Origin: Clostridia bacterium
GTDB taxonomy: Bacteria > Bacillota > Clostridia > Christensenellales > Borkfalkiaceae
Direction: 5' to 3'
NCBI GenBank assembly: GCA_017621155.1
Contig: JAGATP010000015.1
Coordinates: 1-64,000, forward strand
DNA length: 64,000 nt
The notes under the pieces are model-generated. The model searched no databases. It worked only from the letters and a program-made list of their open reading frames with translations, and had not been told where the DNA came from. The first letter of the stretch is position 1. Each line of letters opens with the position of its first letter. Made by a program: the position numbers and the translations under genes. Of the stretch, positions 17,684 through 27,051 are shown in pieces.

Positions 17684-18889
17684 TCAGAGCATAATTTTTT
17701 CGCTGCCGAACAACTTGGCGAGCAGCAGGCTCAAAAGTCCCACGTAGACAAAGTTCATGCCGATGGTGGCGAGAATGAAGCCGATGCTTGCCGTTCCGCT
17801 CAAGACGGAAGAAATGGCGATGGCGACGTTTAAGATGGGGACGAACGCCGCCCACAGGGAATCAATGCCGAACATGGAGGAAAGCCCGACCAGCATGGAG
17901 ACGATCATGACCGCACTCGAAGCGGAGGTCGCCTCTTTGACGCTCTTGGAAAGCGTCGAAATGAGGGAAAGCAGTCCTACCATGACGGGAACGAAGTAAA
18001 GGACGATGAACAAGAGCCCGACGATATCCCCCACCGAATAGAGCTCGAAGAGGTTAAACGAGATGCCCGCTCCCTCCAGAACGCCGCCCGAAGAGCCGTT
18101 GATGAGCATGGGAAGGGAGAGCATCGTTCCCAAAAAGCTGGAAAGCGCGCCGAGCGAGGCAAACACGCTTAAGGAAATAATTTTGCCGAGGGCGACGAAT
18201 CCCCGCTTGACGGGCGTCACCAAAATGGTGGCGATCGTGCCCCTCTCCTTTTCTCCCGCGATGGATTCGGGCGTAATGGAGAGCGCGCCCGTCACGACGA
18301 ACATGATGAGGAGGAAGGGAACGAGCATGGAATACATCATCTCCATGATTTCGTCGAGATCTGTTTCCGCAAGGTCGTAGTTCGTCATTCCGCTGTTGAC
18401 GTTAAAGCGATTGACGAGCCCTTCTTCGTACTGGCGGAAGCATTCCGTGAGCAGAGAATAGCAGACGCTGCTTGCGGTATTGTCCGAATTGTAGAAGATT
18501 TTGACTTCGGGAACGACTTCCCTGTCCTCCTTGACGAGCTCGTCAAAGTCTGCGGGGAGGGAAAGATACGCCTCGTACGCCCCTTCCGCCACTTGAGTTT
18601 TCGCGTCCTCTTCGCTCGCGGAAGTGGTAATAAACTCGACCTCATAGCCCGAATGCGCCGTGTTGCGAATGACGAGCTGTTCGAGCCGATCGGAGGGATT
18701 TTGCGTGAGTACCCGCATTTCCGTAAAGGATGCGCCCGTCTCCTCCTCGATGAAGCTGTTCATGACGGTTCCCATCACCGAATAGATGGCAAAGATGAGA
18801 ATGCCCGGGAAAATCATGGTAAAAATCAGCTTTTTATCCCGGAAAAAGCGGCTGAATTCCTTTTTAATGATTGTCCAGAGTCCCTTCAT
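17684..18889 (-). CDS. ABC-2 type exporter permease (NatB-like)
   Basis: A 401-residue permease. One membrane helix near the N-terminus (LIFTMIFPGILIFAIYSV) is followed by a large extracytoplasmic domain (~45-170) and about five helices in the second half. SITPESIAGEKERGTIATILVTP is the typical ABC-2 coupling segment. This layout matches NatB and related efflux permeases. The substrate cannot be told from sequence. The start overlaps the ATPase gene end by 4 bp. A terminator follows at 17633-17658. Confidence 0.92.
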   Translation of the reverse strand: MKGLWTIIKKEFSRFFRDKKLIFTMIFPGILIFAIYSVMGTVMNSFIEEETGASFTEMRVLTQNPSDRLEQLVIRNTAHSGYEVEFITTSASEEDAKTQVAEGAYEAYLSLPADFDELVKEDREVVPEVKIFYNSDNTASSVCYSLLTECFRQYEEGLVNRFNVNSGMTNYDLAETDLDEIMEMMYSMLVPFLLIMFVVTGALSITPESIAGEKERGTIATILVTPVKRGFVALGKIISLSVFASLGALSSFLGTMLSLPMLINGSSGGVLEGAGISFNLFELYSVGDIVGLLFIVLYFVPVMVGLLSLISTLSKSVKEATSASSAVMIVSMLVGLSSMFGIDSLWAAFVPILNVAIAISSVLSGTASIGFILATIGMNFVYVGLLSLLLAKLFGSEKIML

Positions 18890-19662
18890 ACTTCCTCCCC
18901 CTTCACCTCGCGGTAAATATCGAAGAATTTATCTTCGAGGTTCTTTTCTGCCGTCAATTCTTTGAGCATGCTCTCGCAGACGACCTTTCCGTCGATGAGA
19001 ATGCACACCCGATCGCAGATTTTTTCGATGAGGGAAAAGATGTGCGTAGAGAGAATGATGGTCTTGCCCTGCGCCTTAAGCTCGAGAAGGAAGTCCGTGA
19101 CGACCTTCGCCGTGAGGACGTCCAATCCGTTCGTCGGCTCGTCGAAGATGATGATGTCGGGATCCTGCACGATGGAGATGACGAGGGAAACCTTCTGTTT
19201 CATACCCGTCGACAAGTCCCCTACCTTCGTAAAGGCGTATTTGTCAATGCCGAATTTTTCAAAGAGAGCTTTTTTTCGCTGTTCTCTGACGTCTAAGGGG
19301 ACGTTATGTAAGTCGGAAAAGAAGTTGAAGAGATAGTCTGGGGAGAAGAACGCCTCCAATTTCAGCTCGCTCGTCAGAAAACCGATCTGCGCGCGCACCG
19401 CTTCGGGCTCTCTCCGCACGGACTTGCCGTTGATGAAAGCGTCCCCTTCGTCCGCCTTGATCAGGGTAGACAGAATGCGGAGCGTGGTCGTCTTGCCTGC
19501 GCCGTTCGGGCCGAGAAGTCCGAAGATCTCCCCGCGGTACGCCGAAAAGGACGCACCTGCGAGCGCCGTTTTCCTCTTTTCCTTTGTGTTTTCCGCCTTC
19601 CGCTGTTTTGCGGAAAGGGGGAATGTCTTTTTGAGATTCTCTACCCGTAAAATTTCTTCCAT
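18886..19662 (-). CDS. ABC exporter ATP-binding protein (NatA-like)
   Basis: A 258-residue ATPase. Walker A is GLLGPNGAGKTTTL, the signature is DLSTGMKQKVSL, Walker B is DIIIFDEPTNGLD, and the switch histidine lies in STHIFSLIEK. It belongs to the NatA/CcmA-like subfamily of ABC-2 exporters and pairs with the permease downstream. Its promoter is unusual: a run of nine G residues lies between -35 and -10 (19709-19739), which may make expression variable. Confidence 0.94.
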   Translation of the reverse strand: MEEILRVENLKKTFPLSAKQRKAENTKEKRKTALAGASFSAYRGEIFGLLGPNGAGKTTTLRILSTLIKADEGDAFINGKSVRREPEAVRAQIGFLTSELKLEAFFSPDYLFNFFSDLHNVPLDVREQRKKALFEKFGIDKYAFTKVGDLSTGMKQKVSLVISIVQDPDIIIFDEPTNGLDVLTAKVVTDFLLELKAQGKTIILSTHIFSLIEKICDRVCILIDGKVVCESMLKELTAEKNLEDKFFDIYREVKGEEV

Positions 19663-19708
19663 TTTCTTTCTTACGCGCAGCCTCCTTTTTGCTGTTTTAT
19701 CCGATTCT

Positions 19709-19739
19709 ATTATACCCCCCCCCGCGTGAGAAATGTCAA
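19709..19739 (-). promoter_or_regulatory. Exporter promoter with a G9 spacer tract
   Basis: TTGACA (19734-19739) and TATAAT (19709-19714) are both perfect, but the spacer is 19 bp and contains nine consecutive G on the minus strand (C at 19715-19723). With seven G the spacing would be the optimal 17 bp. Confidence 0.7.
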
Positions 19740-19764
19740 GCGTTTGGCGGGAGTTTTTTCTTTA

Positions 19765-22137
19765 TTATTCGGGAATAATCGCCAAAGTTTTCAGCGCCCG
19801 CGTGTAGGCGATGTACTTCTCCTGTTCACTCATGCCCTCTTCCGCCACGACGACGGAGGAAAATTCCAAGCCCTTGGATTCGTACACCGTCATGTAGTTG
19901 ATCTTGGTCTTGGAGACGTTTCCCTTTTTGCCGATGGGGTGATAGCTCTTTTTGAAATACGTTTCCCATGCCGATTCGGAGACGATCACTGCCTTCAAGC
20001 CCTTTCTGTTTGCGAAGAAGGAGGAAATCCCCTTCCTGGAGATGACCTGCACGTCGTCCCCCTCAAAGCCGATCGAAGTCATGGAAATGCCGAGCTTTTC
20101 CGACACGAACGCCACGATCTGATTGACGTTGCGGTAATTTTGATTGAGGACGTAGGGCTCAACCGCGAGGGCGTCCTGCCAGCGCTTGATTCCCCTGTAC
20201 GGCGTCATGTTCTGGAGCAGATCGCCAAAGAGGTTAAAGACCGCCGTGGGATTGTTCTTCCTGACGACTTCGTATTCGACGGGCGAGACGTCCTGCCCCT
20301 CGTCGATGAAGACGAAGCCGTAATGGGGGTAGAGCGGGACGCTCAAAAGCGTTAAAATGAGGGAGATTGCAAAGCCGTCCGAGCGATAGAGTCCCTCCAT
20401 GCCGTACTTTTTCTTGACCTTTTTGACGGTTTCCCGATAGAAATAGCGGGCAAGCTCGATGTCCGAATGGCAGGAAGCGAGGGAAACGAGGGTTTTGTCC
20501 CCGTGCACGACCTGATAAAAGTCGAGAAACACGTCGAGTCCGTCCCCGATCTCCTCCACCCGCACGATCGTCTTTTCGATTTCCTTGAGAAGCTCTTCCC
20601 TTCTTTCGATTCTGTCCGCATAAGTCAGAATTTCCTCGCCCCCCTGACGGTACTTGTAGCGGCGAAGATCAACGATCTCCCGCTTCACCGTATCGTTTAA
20701 GGTGTTCAATGAGTGCAGGGTTTCCGAAATGACGCGGTCTGCGTTTTTGTAGACGTGGGTTGCCGACGCGAAGAACGGCGCGAGCTGACGAACGAAATAC
20801 TCGTCGTTTTGAAGCTTTTCATCGTCGAAATCGAGGGATAAAAACTCGTTCATGCCCGAAACCGCATTCATAAATTCGCGGAAGGGCTTGGTGTAGCGAA
20901 GCCCGCCTTCCGGTCTTTCCTTGATCTCTCCGAGCACGGCGCGCCGCACCCGCAAGGAGGCATTTTTGATGGCGGTGTAGTGCGCGACCTGCCGCTTGCA
21001 GTTTTCCTTAATCTTCCCTACGATCTCCTGCACTTCGTCGGAGGCAAACAGCCCCTTGACGTTTGCGAACGTGCGGTCGATGACCTTTTGCACGCCTTCC
21101 TTCATGCGGAAGGAATAGAGATATTCGAGGTAGTTTCTATCTTCCCGCTTCTCCGTGTCAACGGGAATTTCAATTCCCTTTCCCTTTAAGAGGAGGGCAA
21201 AGTACTCGTCGATGGTCATGGTCTTTACGCTTTGCAGCTCCAAGACCTTGGAAAGCTCGTCGATGAATCGATTGAAGGAGGCGCTCGGCGTGATGACGAG
21301 GACGTCCCGCGTCTGCAACTTCTCGTTGTTGTAGAGAAGGTAGGAAAGGCGATGGAGCAAAATCATCGTCTTGCCGCTCCCCGCACAGCCCTGCACGACG
21401 AGATTCTCCCGTTCGGGGCGGGTGATGATCTCGTATTGCTTTTCCTGTATGGTGTGGATGATGTCGCGGATCTCCGTCTCTTCCTTGCGCTCGGCGATGA
21501 TCTGCTTTAAGTACGGGTCGAAGAGAATTTCCTCGTCCCTGCCCGCAATTTCCTCCTGCGAGAGATAGTCCTTGACAGAAAGATATTCGTTCTTAAAGTC
21601 GAGAAGTTTCCCGTGTTCCGCACGCACGGCGCGGCGCAAGACCGTCTTGTAGCGATACTCGCGAATGGAGAAGCGCACCTGCGATTTTTGATAATACTTC
21701 TTGGCGACGGGGGCGCGCCAATCGACGATTTCGAGGTTGATGTCCCCCTTTTTGCCGATGTAGTAGCTGTTGTACCCTTCGATCTCGTCCACGAGATCCA
21801 TTCTGGCAAAGTACGGCTCGTCGAAAAAGGGACGATAGGTGTCCATCTCCGCCGTCTCCGCGGCGATGAGCGCGCGCAGCTCCTCCGAGCGCCTGACCCC
21901 CTCCGCGCCGTAATCGCCGCTCCTTGCGATTTCCGCGATCTCCTCCTTCGCCTTTTTGATCTTTTGTTTGTATCGGTTGATATAACGGACGCGAAGGGCA
22001 TAGAGCACCGCTTGCAGGTGGTCGTCTTCCCATTCACGCTGTTTGCATTCGTCGAGCAAATCGAGGAAAAACTCTTTATCGATCTCCTTTTTGGGATTGA
22101 GAATTTCCCGATAATGCTCCAAAATTTCTCTCTTCAT
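19765..22137 (-). CDS. helD: HelD-like UvrD/Rep superfamily helicase
   Basis: A 790-residue protein with the layout of Firmicutes HelD, which removes RNA polymerase from stalled complexes. The N-terminal ~180 residues form a charged coiled coil, followed by the conserved YYIGKKGDINLEIVDWRAPV stretch. Walker A is VVQGCAGSGKTM (~248-260). Walker B is FVFIDEGQDVSPVEYE and a motif IV-like QNYRNVNQIV follows. The C-terminal helicase motif includes MTVYESKGLEFSSVVV. Length fits HelD better than UvrD. A DNA helicase IV role cannot be ruled out. It is monocistronic. Confidence 0.88.
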   Translation of the reverse strand: MKREILEHYREILNPKKEIDKEFFLDLLDECKQREWEDDHLQAVLYALRVRYINRYKQKIKKAKEEIAEIARSGDYGAEGVRRSEELRALIAAETAEMDTYRPFFDEPYFARMDLVDEIEGYNSYYIGKKGDINLEIVDWRAPVAKKYYQKSQVRFSIREYRYKTVLRRAVRAEHGKLLDFKNEYLSVKDYLSQEEIAGRDEEILFDPYLKQIIAERKEETEIRDIIHTIQEKQYEIITRPERENLVVQGCAGSGKTMILLHRLSYLLYNNEKLQTRDVLVITPSASFNRFIDELSKVLELQSVKTMTIDEYFALLLKGKGIEIPVDTEKREDRNYLEYLYSFRMKEGVQKVIDRTFANVKGLFASDEVQEIVGKIKENCKRQVAHYTAIKNASLRVRRAVLGEIKERPEGGLRYTKPFREFMNAVSGMNEFLSLDFDDEKLQNDEYFVRQLAPFFASATHVYKNADRVISETLHSLNTLNDTVKREIVDLRRYKYRQGGEEILTYADRIERREELLKEIEKTIVRVEEIGDGLDVFLDFYQVVHGDKTLVSLASCHSDIELARYFYRETVKKVKKKYGMEGLYRSDGFAISLILTLLSVPLYPHYGFVFIDEGQDVSPVEYEVVRKNNPTAVFNLFGDLLQNMTPYRGIKRWQDALAVEPYVLNQNYRNVNQIVAFVSEKLGISMTSIGFEGDDVQVISRKGISSFFANRKGLKAVIVSESAWETYFKKSYHPIGKKGNVSKTKINYMTVYESKGLEFSSVVVAEEGMSEQEKYIAYTRALKTLAIIPE

Positions 22138-22262
22138 ACCTCACCGTTTACCCTGATTCCGACGCCGAGGTCGGCAAATCTTATTTATTATACCATAACC
22201 GTGACAAAAAAGAAAGCAAATGTAGCAGATTTCTTCGGGAAGAAGGGAGAATCATGACAAAA

Positions 22263-22284
22263 CCCGAAGGCAAAAGCCTTCGGG
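22263..22284 (-). terminator. Intrinsic terminator of the glgP-pulA transcript
   Basis: CCCGAAGGC/GCCTTCGGG with an AAAA loop, followed by TTTTG on the minus strand, directly after the pullulanase stop codon. Confidence 0.85.
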
Positions 22285-22292
22285 CAGAAAAA

Positions 22293-24080
22293 TTACCGTA
22301 TCATTTTGGCGAGAAACACGTTATGAGCAGGCACGATTACGCTGCCCTCCGTCTCCTCGGAAAGGTCGGTACGATCGATATCGGCAAGCCAAAGAAGCTT
22401 TCCGTACTTGGATAAATCGATCTTCGTCTCCGCTTCACTGTTGTTGAAGCAATAGATGTAGTCGCCGATCGCGTAAGCCGCCGCGTCGGGGTTGGACGAG
22501 GGAATCCACGCAAAATCCGCGCAGTTGGGCGAGAGGAACGCCTTGTTGCTCTTCCGAATGGCGATGAGCCCGCGATAGTAGCGAACGACGCCGTCGAAAT
22601 AGTCCCTCCGCTTCCAATCGAGGTGATTGACCCTGTCCCCCGCGTTGTAGCTGTTCTTCCAGCCGCCCTTGGTGCGGAGGAACTCCTCTCCCGCCTGGAA
22701 GAAGGGAATCCCGAGACAGCTTAAAAGGATAAAGGCGGACATCTTGTGAGCACGCACGCCGTCAAAGCCCGGCCAGGTCGTGTTCATAAGCTGATCGAAG
22801 AGAGTATAGTCGTCATGGCTCGCGCAATAGGCAATCTGTTGGGAGGGCTTGATGCGGAATCCGCCCCCGAATTCGTTGATGCACGTTCCCCCGGCAATCC
22901 ACGCCTTGATCTTTCGAAGGCTCTCCATGTTCCCCTGCAAATAACCGGGGCGGGAGTTTCCGAAATGCGCGCCGCGAATGCCGTCTCGAAGCTCGGGATT
23001 GAAGATGGCGATTCTGTCGTTTAAAAGGTGGATATGGCTCAGATCTGCGGGGAAAATGCCGCGGGGACACTCGCAATACCACGGCTCGCCGTACATGAGA
23101 ACGTCCTTGCCGCCCGGAAGCGCGTCGATGGATTCCCGAATGCGGTTCATGGTCTGCACGTCGTGCAGTCCCATCAGATCGAAGCGGAAACCGTCTACGT
23201 GGTATTCTTCCACCCAATAGCGGGTGCTGTCCAGCATGAGGTTGCGCATGGGGGTGCGCTCGCTCGCCGTCTCATTGCCGCACCCCGAGCCGTTTCTGAA
23301 CTTTTCGCCATCCATTCTGAAATAGCAGTTGGGCGCGAGAAGCTGAAGGTTGCTCGTCTCCACCTTATAGACGTGATTGTACACGGCGTCCAGGATGACG
23401 CCGATGCCGTTTTCGTGCAGCGTCTTGATGAGCGTTTTCAGCTCTTTCACGCGCATACGCCCGTCGTAAGGGTTAAGAGAATAGCTCCCCTCGGGATAGA
23501 AGTAAGAGGCGGGATCGTACCCCCAATTGTAGTCGTCGGGGTTCTTCTCGTCCACGCTCTTCATGTCCATGACGGGAAGGAGATGCACGTAGGTGACGCC
23601 GAGCTCCTTTAAGTAATCGATGAGGGCGGTTCTGCCTGCGGGCGTCTTAACGCCCGTCTGAAAGGCGGCATACTTTCCCTTGTTCTGCACGGAGAGAGAG
23701 TAGTCGGAAGAAAAGTCGCGGACGTGAACTTCCCAGATGATGGGCATCTTCGGCTCGAAGCAATCGTTCTCCCAGCCTTCGGGATTGGTGGTTGCGGGGT
23801 CGAAAATAAAGCCCCGCTTGCCGTTGACCCCCGCCGATTTCGCGTAAGGATCGACGACCTCTTCGCCGTTCACTTCGTAAGTGTAGTATTTTCCGTCAAA
23901 ATCGCCTTGTAACGTTGCGTGGAAAAAGACGTCTTCCCGTTCCATGGGAACGGTGAGCACGGCAGGGCTATCCTCACCCCGTTCGTAAATTCGGAGCGTG
24001 ACTTCGGACGCGGAGGGAGCGAAGACACGGAAGGTCGTTTTCTCTTTCGACCAAACGGCACCAAGCGCTTGTTTCTTCAT
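22293..24080 (-). CDS. pulA: Type I pullulanase (GH13)
   Basis: A 595-residue debranching enzyme that cleaves alpha-1,6 bonds in pullulan, starch or glycogen. The N-terminal CBM48-like domain spans ~1-95 and the GH13 barrel follows. YNWGYDP is the pullulanase signature. The catalytic Asp is in VDGFRFDLMGLHD and the acid Glu in LMYGEPWYCE. There is no signal peptide, so it is probably cytoplasmic. It is shorter than many pullulanases because it lacks extra N-terminal modules. An ATG at 24119 is in frame but lies in the loop of a GGGAGAGCC/GGCTCTCCC hairpin, so 24080 is preferred. It follows glgP in one operon. Confidence 0.93.
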   Translation of the reverse strand: MKKQALGAVWSKEKTTFRVFAPSASEVTLRIYERGEDSPAVLTVPMEREDVFFHATLQGDFDGKYYTYEVNGEEVVDPYAKSAGVNGKRGFIFDPATTNPEGWENDCFEPKMPIIWEVHVRDFSSDYSLSVQNKGKYAAFQTGVKTPAGRTALIDYLKELGVTYVHLLPVMDMKSVDEKNPDDYNWGYDPASYFYPEGSYSLNPYDGRMRVKELKTLIKTLHENGIGVILDAVYNHVYKVETSNLQLLAPNCYFRMDGEKFRNGSGCGNETASERTPMRNLMLDSTRYWVEEYHVDGFRFDLMGLHDVQTMNRIRESIDALPGGKDVLMYGEPWYCECPRGIFPADLSHIHLLNDRIAIFNPELRDGIRGAHFGNSRPGYLQGNMESLRKIKAWIAGGTCINEFGGGFRIKPSQQIAYCASHDDYTLFDQLMNTTWPGFDGVRAHKMSAFILLSCLGIPFFQAGEEFLRTKGGWKNSYNAGDRVNHLDWKRRDYFDGVVRYYRGLIAIRKSNKAFLSPNCADFAWIPSSNPDAAAYAIGDYIYCFNNSEAETKIDLSKYGKLLWLADIDRTDLSEETEGSVIVPAHNVFLAKMIR

Positions 24081-24139
24081 AATCTGTTTCCCTGTTGTTG
24101 AAAAGAACGGGAGAGCCATCGGCTCTCCCCGATGTGACT

Positions 24140-26452
24140 TCAGATATTCCAGATGCGTTCCGCATAGTCCTTGACGGAACGGTCGGCGGAAAATTTACCG
24201 CTGCAAGCCATGTTCTTCAAGCACTTTGCGAAGAATTCGTCGCTTCCGTATTCCTTCAGAAGCTGACATTTCACCCTGATATAGTCCGCAAAGTCTGCCA
24301 AAACGAGATAATGATCGGGATTGTGGTTGAAGAGAAGGCTGTCGTAAATGGACTTTAGGTTGCCCGTACCGGCGTCTTGGAAGGTGCCGTTGACAAGGGT
24401 ATCAACCACCCTGCGGAGGTTGGGATCCTGGTCGAGATAGCGGAAGGGATTGTATCCGTTCTTGATTTCGGGAACCTGCTCTACGGTTGCACCGAAGATA
24501 TAGTTGTTTTCTCTGCCCGCCTCCTCGCAAATTTCGACGTTTGCGCCGTCCATCGTGCCGAGCGTCACCGTTCCGTTGAGCATGAACTTCATGTTGCCCG
24601 TACCGGAAGCTTCCATGCCCGCCATGGATATCTGTTCGGAAATGTCCGCCGCGCAGACGATTTTTTCCGCATAGGAGACGTTGTAGTTCTGAACGAACAC
24701 GACCTTCATCTTATCGGCGACGGCGGGATCGTTGTTGACGAGCTTTGCAATTTCATTGATGAATTTGATGATCGCCTTTGCGTTGTAGTAGCCGGGCGCG
24801 GACTTTGCGCCGAAAAGGAAGGCAGTCGGCGTAAAGTCGGGCATTCTGCCGTCTTTGATCGCAAAGTAGAAGTAGAGAATGGAGAGGGCATTCAGAAGCT
24901 GCCTCTTGTACTCGTGCAGACGCTTGACCTGTACGTCGAACACGAAATCGGGATTCAAATCGACGCCCTCGTGTTCCTTAATATAGGCGGCAAGCTTCAC
25001 CTTGTTCTCGCGCTTGATCTGCTTGAACTGTTCGATGAATTGCTTTTCATCACAGAAGGGAAGCAGATTTTTCAAATCGGAAAGGTTGGTTCTCCAGGAC
25101 GTGCCGATCTTTGCATCGACCGCCTTTGCCATTTCGGGGTTATTGAGGAGAAACCATCTTCTCGGCGTGATGCCGTTGGTGATGTTGACGAACTTATCGG
25201 GGAAGAGGCAATACCAGTTGTGGAACGTCTCCCTCTTTAAAATTCCCGTGTGAATTTCCGCAACGCCGTTGACCTTGCCCGCGACGTAAATGGCGAGATT
25301 CGCCATGTGAATGCGTCCGTCCCGCATGATATAGTACATGTTTCTGTCCACGCCCTCCGCTTCGAGGCGATACTGACAGAGCGCGATCTGCTGCCACACG
25401 TCGGGAAGAAGCTCGCGGACGGCAAGCTCATCCCATTTTTCCAACGCCTCTGCCATGATGGTGTGGTTTGTAAAGTTAAAGACTTTATGGCAGATATTGA
25501 AGGATTCCTCAAAGGAAAGTCCCTCGTTGGAGAGAAGGCGCAAAAGCTCGGGAATGGCGATAACGGGGTGCGTATCGTTGAGCTGAATGACGATGGAATC
25601 GGGAAGCTCGAAGAGGGATTTGCCCGTCTCCTTGAACTTCGCGAGAATATCCTGCAAGGACGCGCTGACGAGGAAATACTGCTGACGAAGGCGGAGCATC
25701 TTTCCCACTAAGGTATTGTCGTTGGGATAGAGGACGTCGGTAATTTTGGTCGCTTTGAAGTTATCGGTCGCGATCTGCTCCCCTCTCATCTCGTTGAAGG
25801 AAGCGAAGTCAAACTCGCGGACGGGTTCGCTCTGCCAGAGGCGAAGGGTATTGACGACTTCGTTGTGATATCCGAACACGGGCATATCGTAGGGAACGGC
25901 GAGCACCTTCTGATCGGAGAAGGAGATGATTTTCGCATCGCGCTCCACGCGGACAGACCAAGGGTCTCCCCACTTGAGCCAATTGTCTCCCTCTTCGTGC
26001 TGGAAACCGTCCACAAAAGACTGACGGAAGAGCCCGTAGCGATAGCGGATTCCGTAACCGTCGAGGGGCATTCCCACGGAAGCAGCGGAATCGAGGTAGC
26101 AAGCGGCAAGCCGTCCGAGTCCTCCGTTGCCGAGCGCGGCATCCTCCACCTCTTCAAAATCATTGAGGTCGAGTCCCTTTTCCGCAAGCGCGTCTCTCAC
26201 TTCTTCCAAGATGCCGAGGTTCAGAAGGTTGGCATAGATTGCCCGTCCTACCAAGAACTCTGCGGAAAAATATGCCCCGCGCTTTTTTCCGCTTTCCTTG
26301 TTTTTTTGCCAAGCGGGGAAAGTTTCGAGCATAACGGCTTTGGAAACGGCATTGTAGAGCTCTTTCTTGGTTGCGCGCTGCAAATCCGTCGCAAAGTCGG
26401 TATGAAGAATGAGACTAACTTCATCCAAAAAGTTTTTCCGATTAAATTGCAT
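24140..26452 (-). CDS. glgP: Glycogen/starch/maltodextrin phosphorylase
   Basis: A 770-residue GT35 enzyme that releases glucose-1-phosphate from alpha-1,4-glucans. The PLP lysine is in EASGTGNMKFMLNGTVTLGT, the family signature. ALGNGGLGRLAACYLDS and PLDGYGIRYRYGLFRQ are further conserved blocks. The ATG at 26452 has AAGGAATC upstream; a longer frame reaching 26578 runs through the promoter and is rejected. With the pullulanase behind it the operon can degrade branched glucans to Glc-1-P and free sugars. Confidence 0.97.
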   Translation of the reverse strand: MQFNRKNFLDEVSLILHTDFATDLQRATKKELYNAVSKAVMLETFPAWQKNKESGKKRGAYFSAEFLVGRAIYANLLNLGILEEVRDALAEKGLDLNDFEEVEDAALGNGGLGRLAACYLDSAASVGMPLDGYGIRYRYGLFRQSFVDGFQHEEGDNWLKWGDPWSVRVERDAKIISFSDQKVLAVPYDMPVFGYHNEVVNTLRLWQSEPVREFDFASFNEMRGEQIATDNFKATKITDVLYPNDNTLVGKMLRLRQQYFLVSASLQDILAKFKETGKSLFELPDSIVIQLNDTHPVIAIPELLRLLSNEGLSFEESFNICHKVFNFTNHTIMAEALEKWDELAVRELLPDVWQQIALCQYRLEAEGVDRNMYYIMRDGRIHMANLAIYVAGKVNGVAEIHTGILKRETFHNWYCLFPDKFVNITNGITPRRWFLLNNPEMAKAVDAKIGTSWRTNLSDLKNLLPFCDEKQFIEQFKQIKRENKVKLAAYIKEHEGVDLNPDFVFDVQVKRLHEYKRQLLNALSILYFYFAIKDGRMPDFTPTAFLFGAKSAPGYYNAKAIIKFINEIAKLVNNDPAVADKMKVVFVQNYNVSYAEKIVCAADISEQISMAGMEASGTGNMKFMLNGTVTLGTMDGANVEICEEAGRENNYIFGATVEQVPEIKNGYNPFRYLDQDPNLRRVVDTLVNGTFQDAGTGNLKSIYDSLLFNHNPDHYLVLADFADYIRVKCQLLKEYGSDEFFAKCLKNMACSGKFSADRSVKDYAERIWNI

Positions 26453-26522
26453 ATATGATTCCTTACCTATAAATTTTATTCCTATGTACGTTTTTTTGCC
26501 ACAGGCAAAAAACACCTTGTGT

Positions 26523-26551
26523 ATTGTAGCATACGCCAAAAAAAATGTCAA
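26523..26551 (-). promoter_or_regulatory. Promoter and leader hairpin of the glgP operon
   Basis: TTGACA (26546-26551), 17-bp spacer, TACAAT (26523-26528) on the minus strand. The leader contains a stem TTTTTTGCC/GGCAAAAAA (26492-26512) that could act as an attenuator, since it is followed by more A/T-rich sequence before the start codon. Confidence 0.8.
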
Positions 26552-26660
26552 CAAGTTTGCATGAATTTCGAGGCTCAATTCCCAAGTAGACTTCTTTTCC
26601 CCTTATTTTGCACCTTCTTGAAAAAGAATAAAATTTTTTCGGAAAAAGTAGAAAAAACAG

Positions 26661-26688
26661 TTGCTTTTTTTTCGGAATTTGTTATAAT
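26661..26688 (+). promoter_or_regulatory. Promoter of tRNA-Thr
   Basis: TTGCTT (26661-26666), a 16-bp spacer and TATAAT (26683-26688), about 18 bp ahead of the tRNA 5' end. Confidence 0.7.
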
Positions 26689-26706
26689 AGATAGGCAAGT
26701 TCGGTT

Positions 26707-26782
26707 GCTAATATGGCTCAGCTGGTAGAGCAGCTGATTCGTAATCAGCAGGTCGCCGGTTCGAATCCGGCTATTAGCTCCA
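26707..26782 (+). tRNA. tRNA-Thr (anticodon CGU)
   Basis: A 76-nt cloverleaf. Acceptor GCTAATA/TATTAGC, D stem GCTC/GAGC, anticodon stem GCTGA/TCAGC with loop TTCGTAA (anticodon CGT at 26740-26742), T arm GCCGG TTCGAAT CCGGC, discriminator T and an encoded CCA. It reads ACG codons. A terminator hairpin follows directly. The last 32 nt of the gene recur 301 bp downstream as part of a longer repeat. Confidence 0.97.
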
Positions 26783-26900
26783 AGAAAAAGAGTTTACCGT
26801 TTTCGGTAGACTCTTTTTTCTTTGTGGTCGGATTCGAATCGGCGAAATTACCCGCTGATTCTCTCAAAGCCTGCGACAAGTCAAAAAAGCAAGCCCCTTG
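26751..26900 (+). repeat. 150-bp direct repeat, copy 1 (contains tRNA-Thr 3' end)
   Basis: From the variable loop of the tRNA through its CCA end, terminator and a further ~80 bp. It matches copy 2 at 27052-27201 with about six substitutions and no gap, offset 301 bp. The trailing part includes half of a GCAAGCCCC/GGGG-GCTTGC hairpin that is completed only in copy 1. Confidence 0.93.
26785..26819 (+). terminator. Terminator of tRNA-Thr
   Basis: GAGTTTACCG (26790-26799) pairs with CGGTAGACTC (26804-26813), flanked by A5 and a T6 run. In the second repeat copy the G-C closing pair is changed to A-T on both sides, so the stem is preserved. Confidence 0.85.
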
Positions 26901-27051
26901 GGGTGCTTGCAGTTTTACGGAATTAAAATGGCATTGAGACAAAGAGTTCGAGCGCAGGCGTATCAGGCGGATACGGCAAGCGAGAAATCTGCCGTATCAA
27001 TCCATTGGAAGCCGTAAAACCTTGCTTGAGTTGGCTTGGCGCAGGCTTCCC

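Noticed and set aside
24081..24119. Upstream ATG of the pullulanase gene
   Set aside because: It lies in the loop of a hairpin after glgP; the internal ATG at 24080 gives the usual N-terminus.
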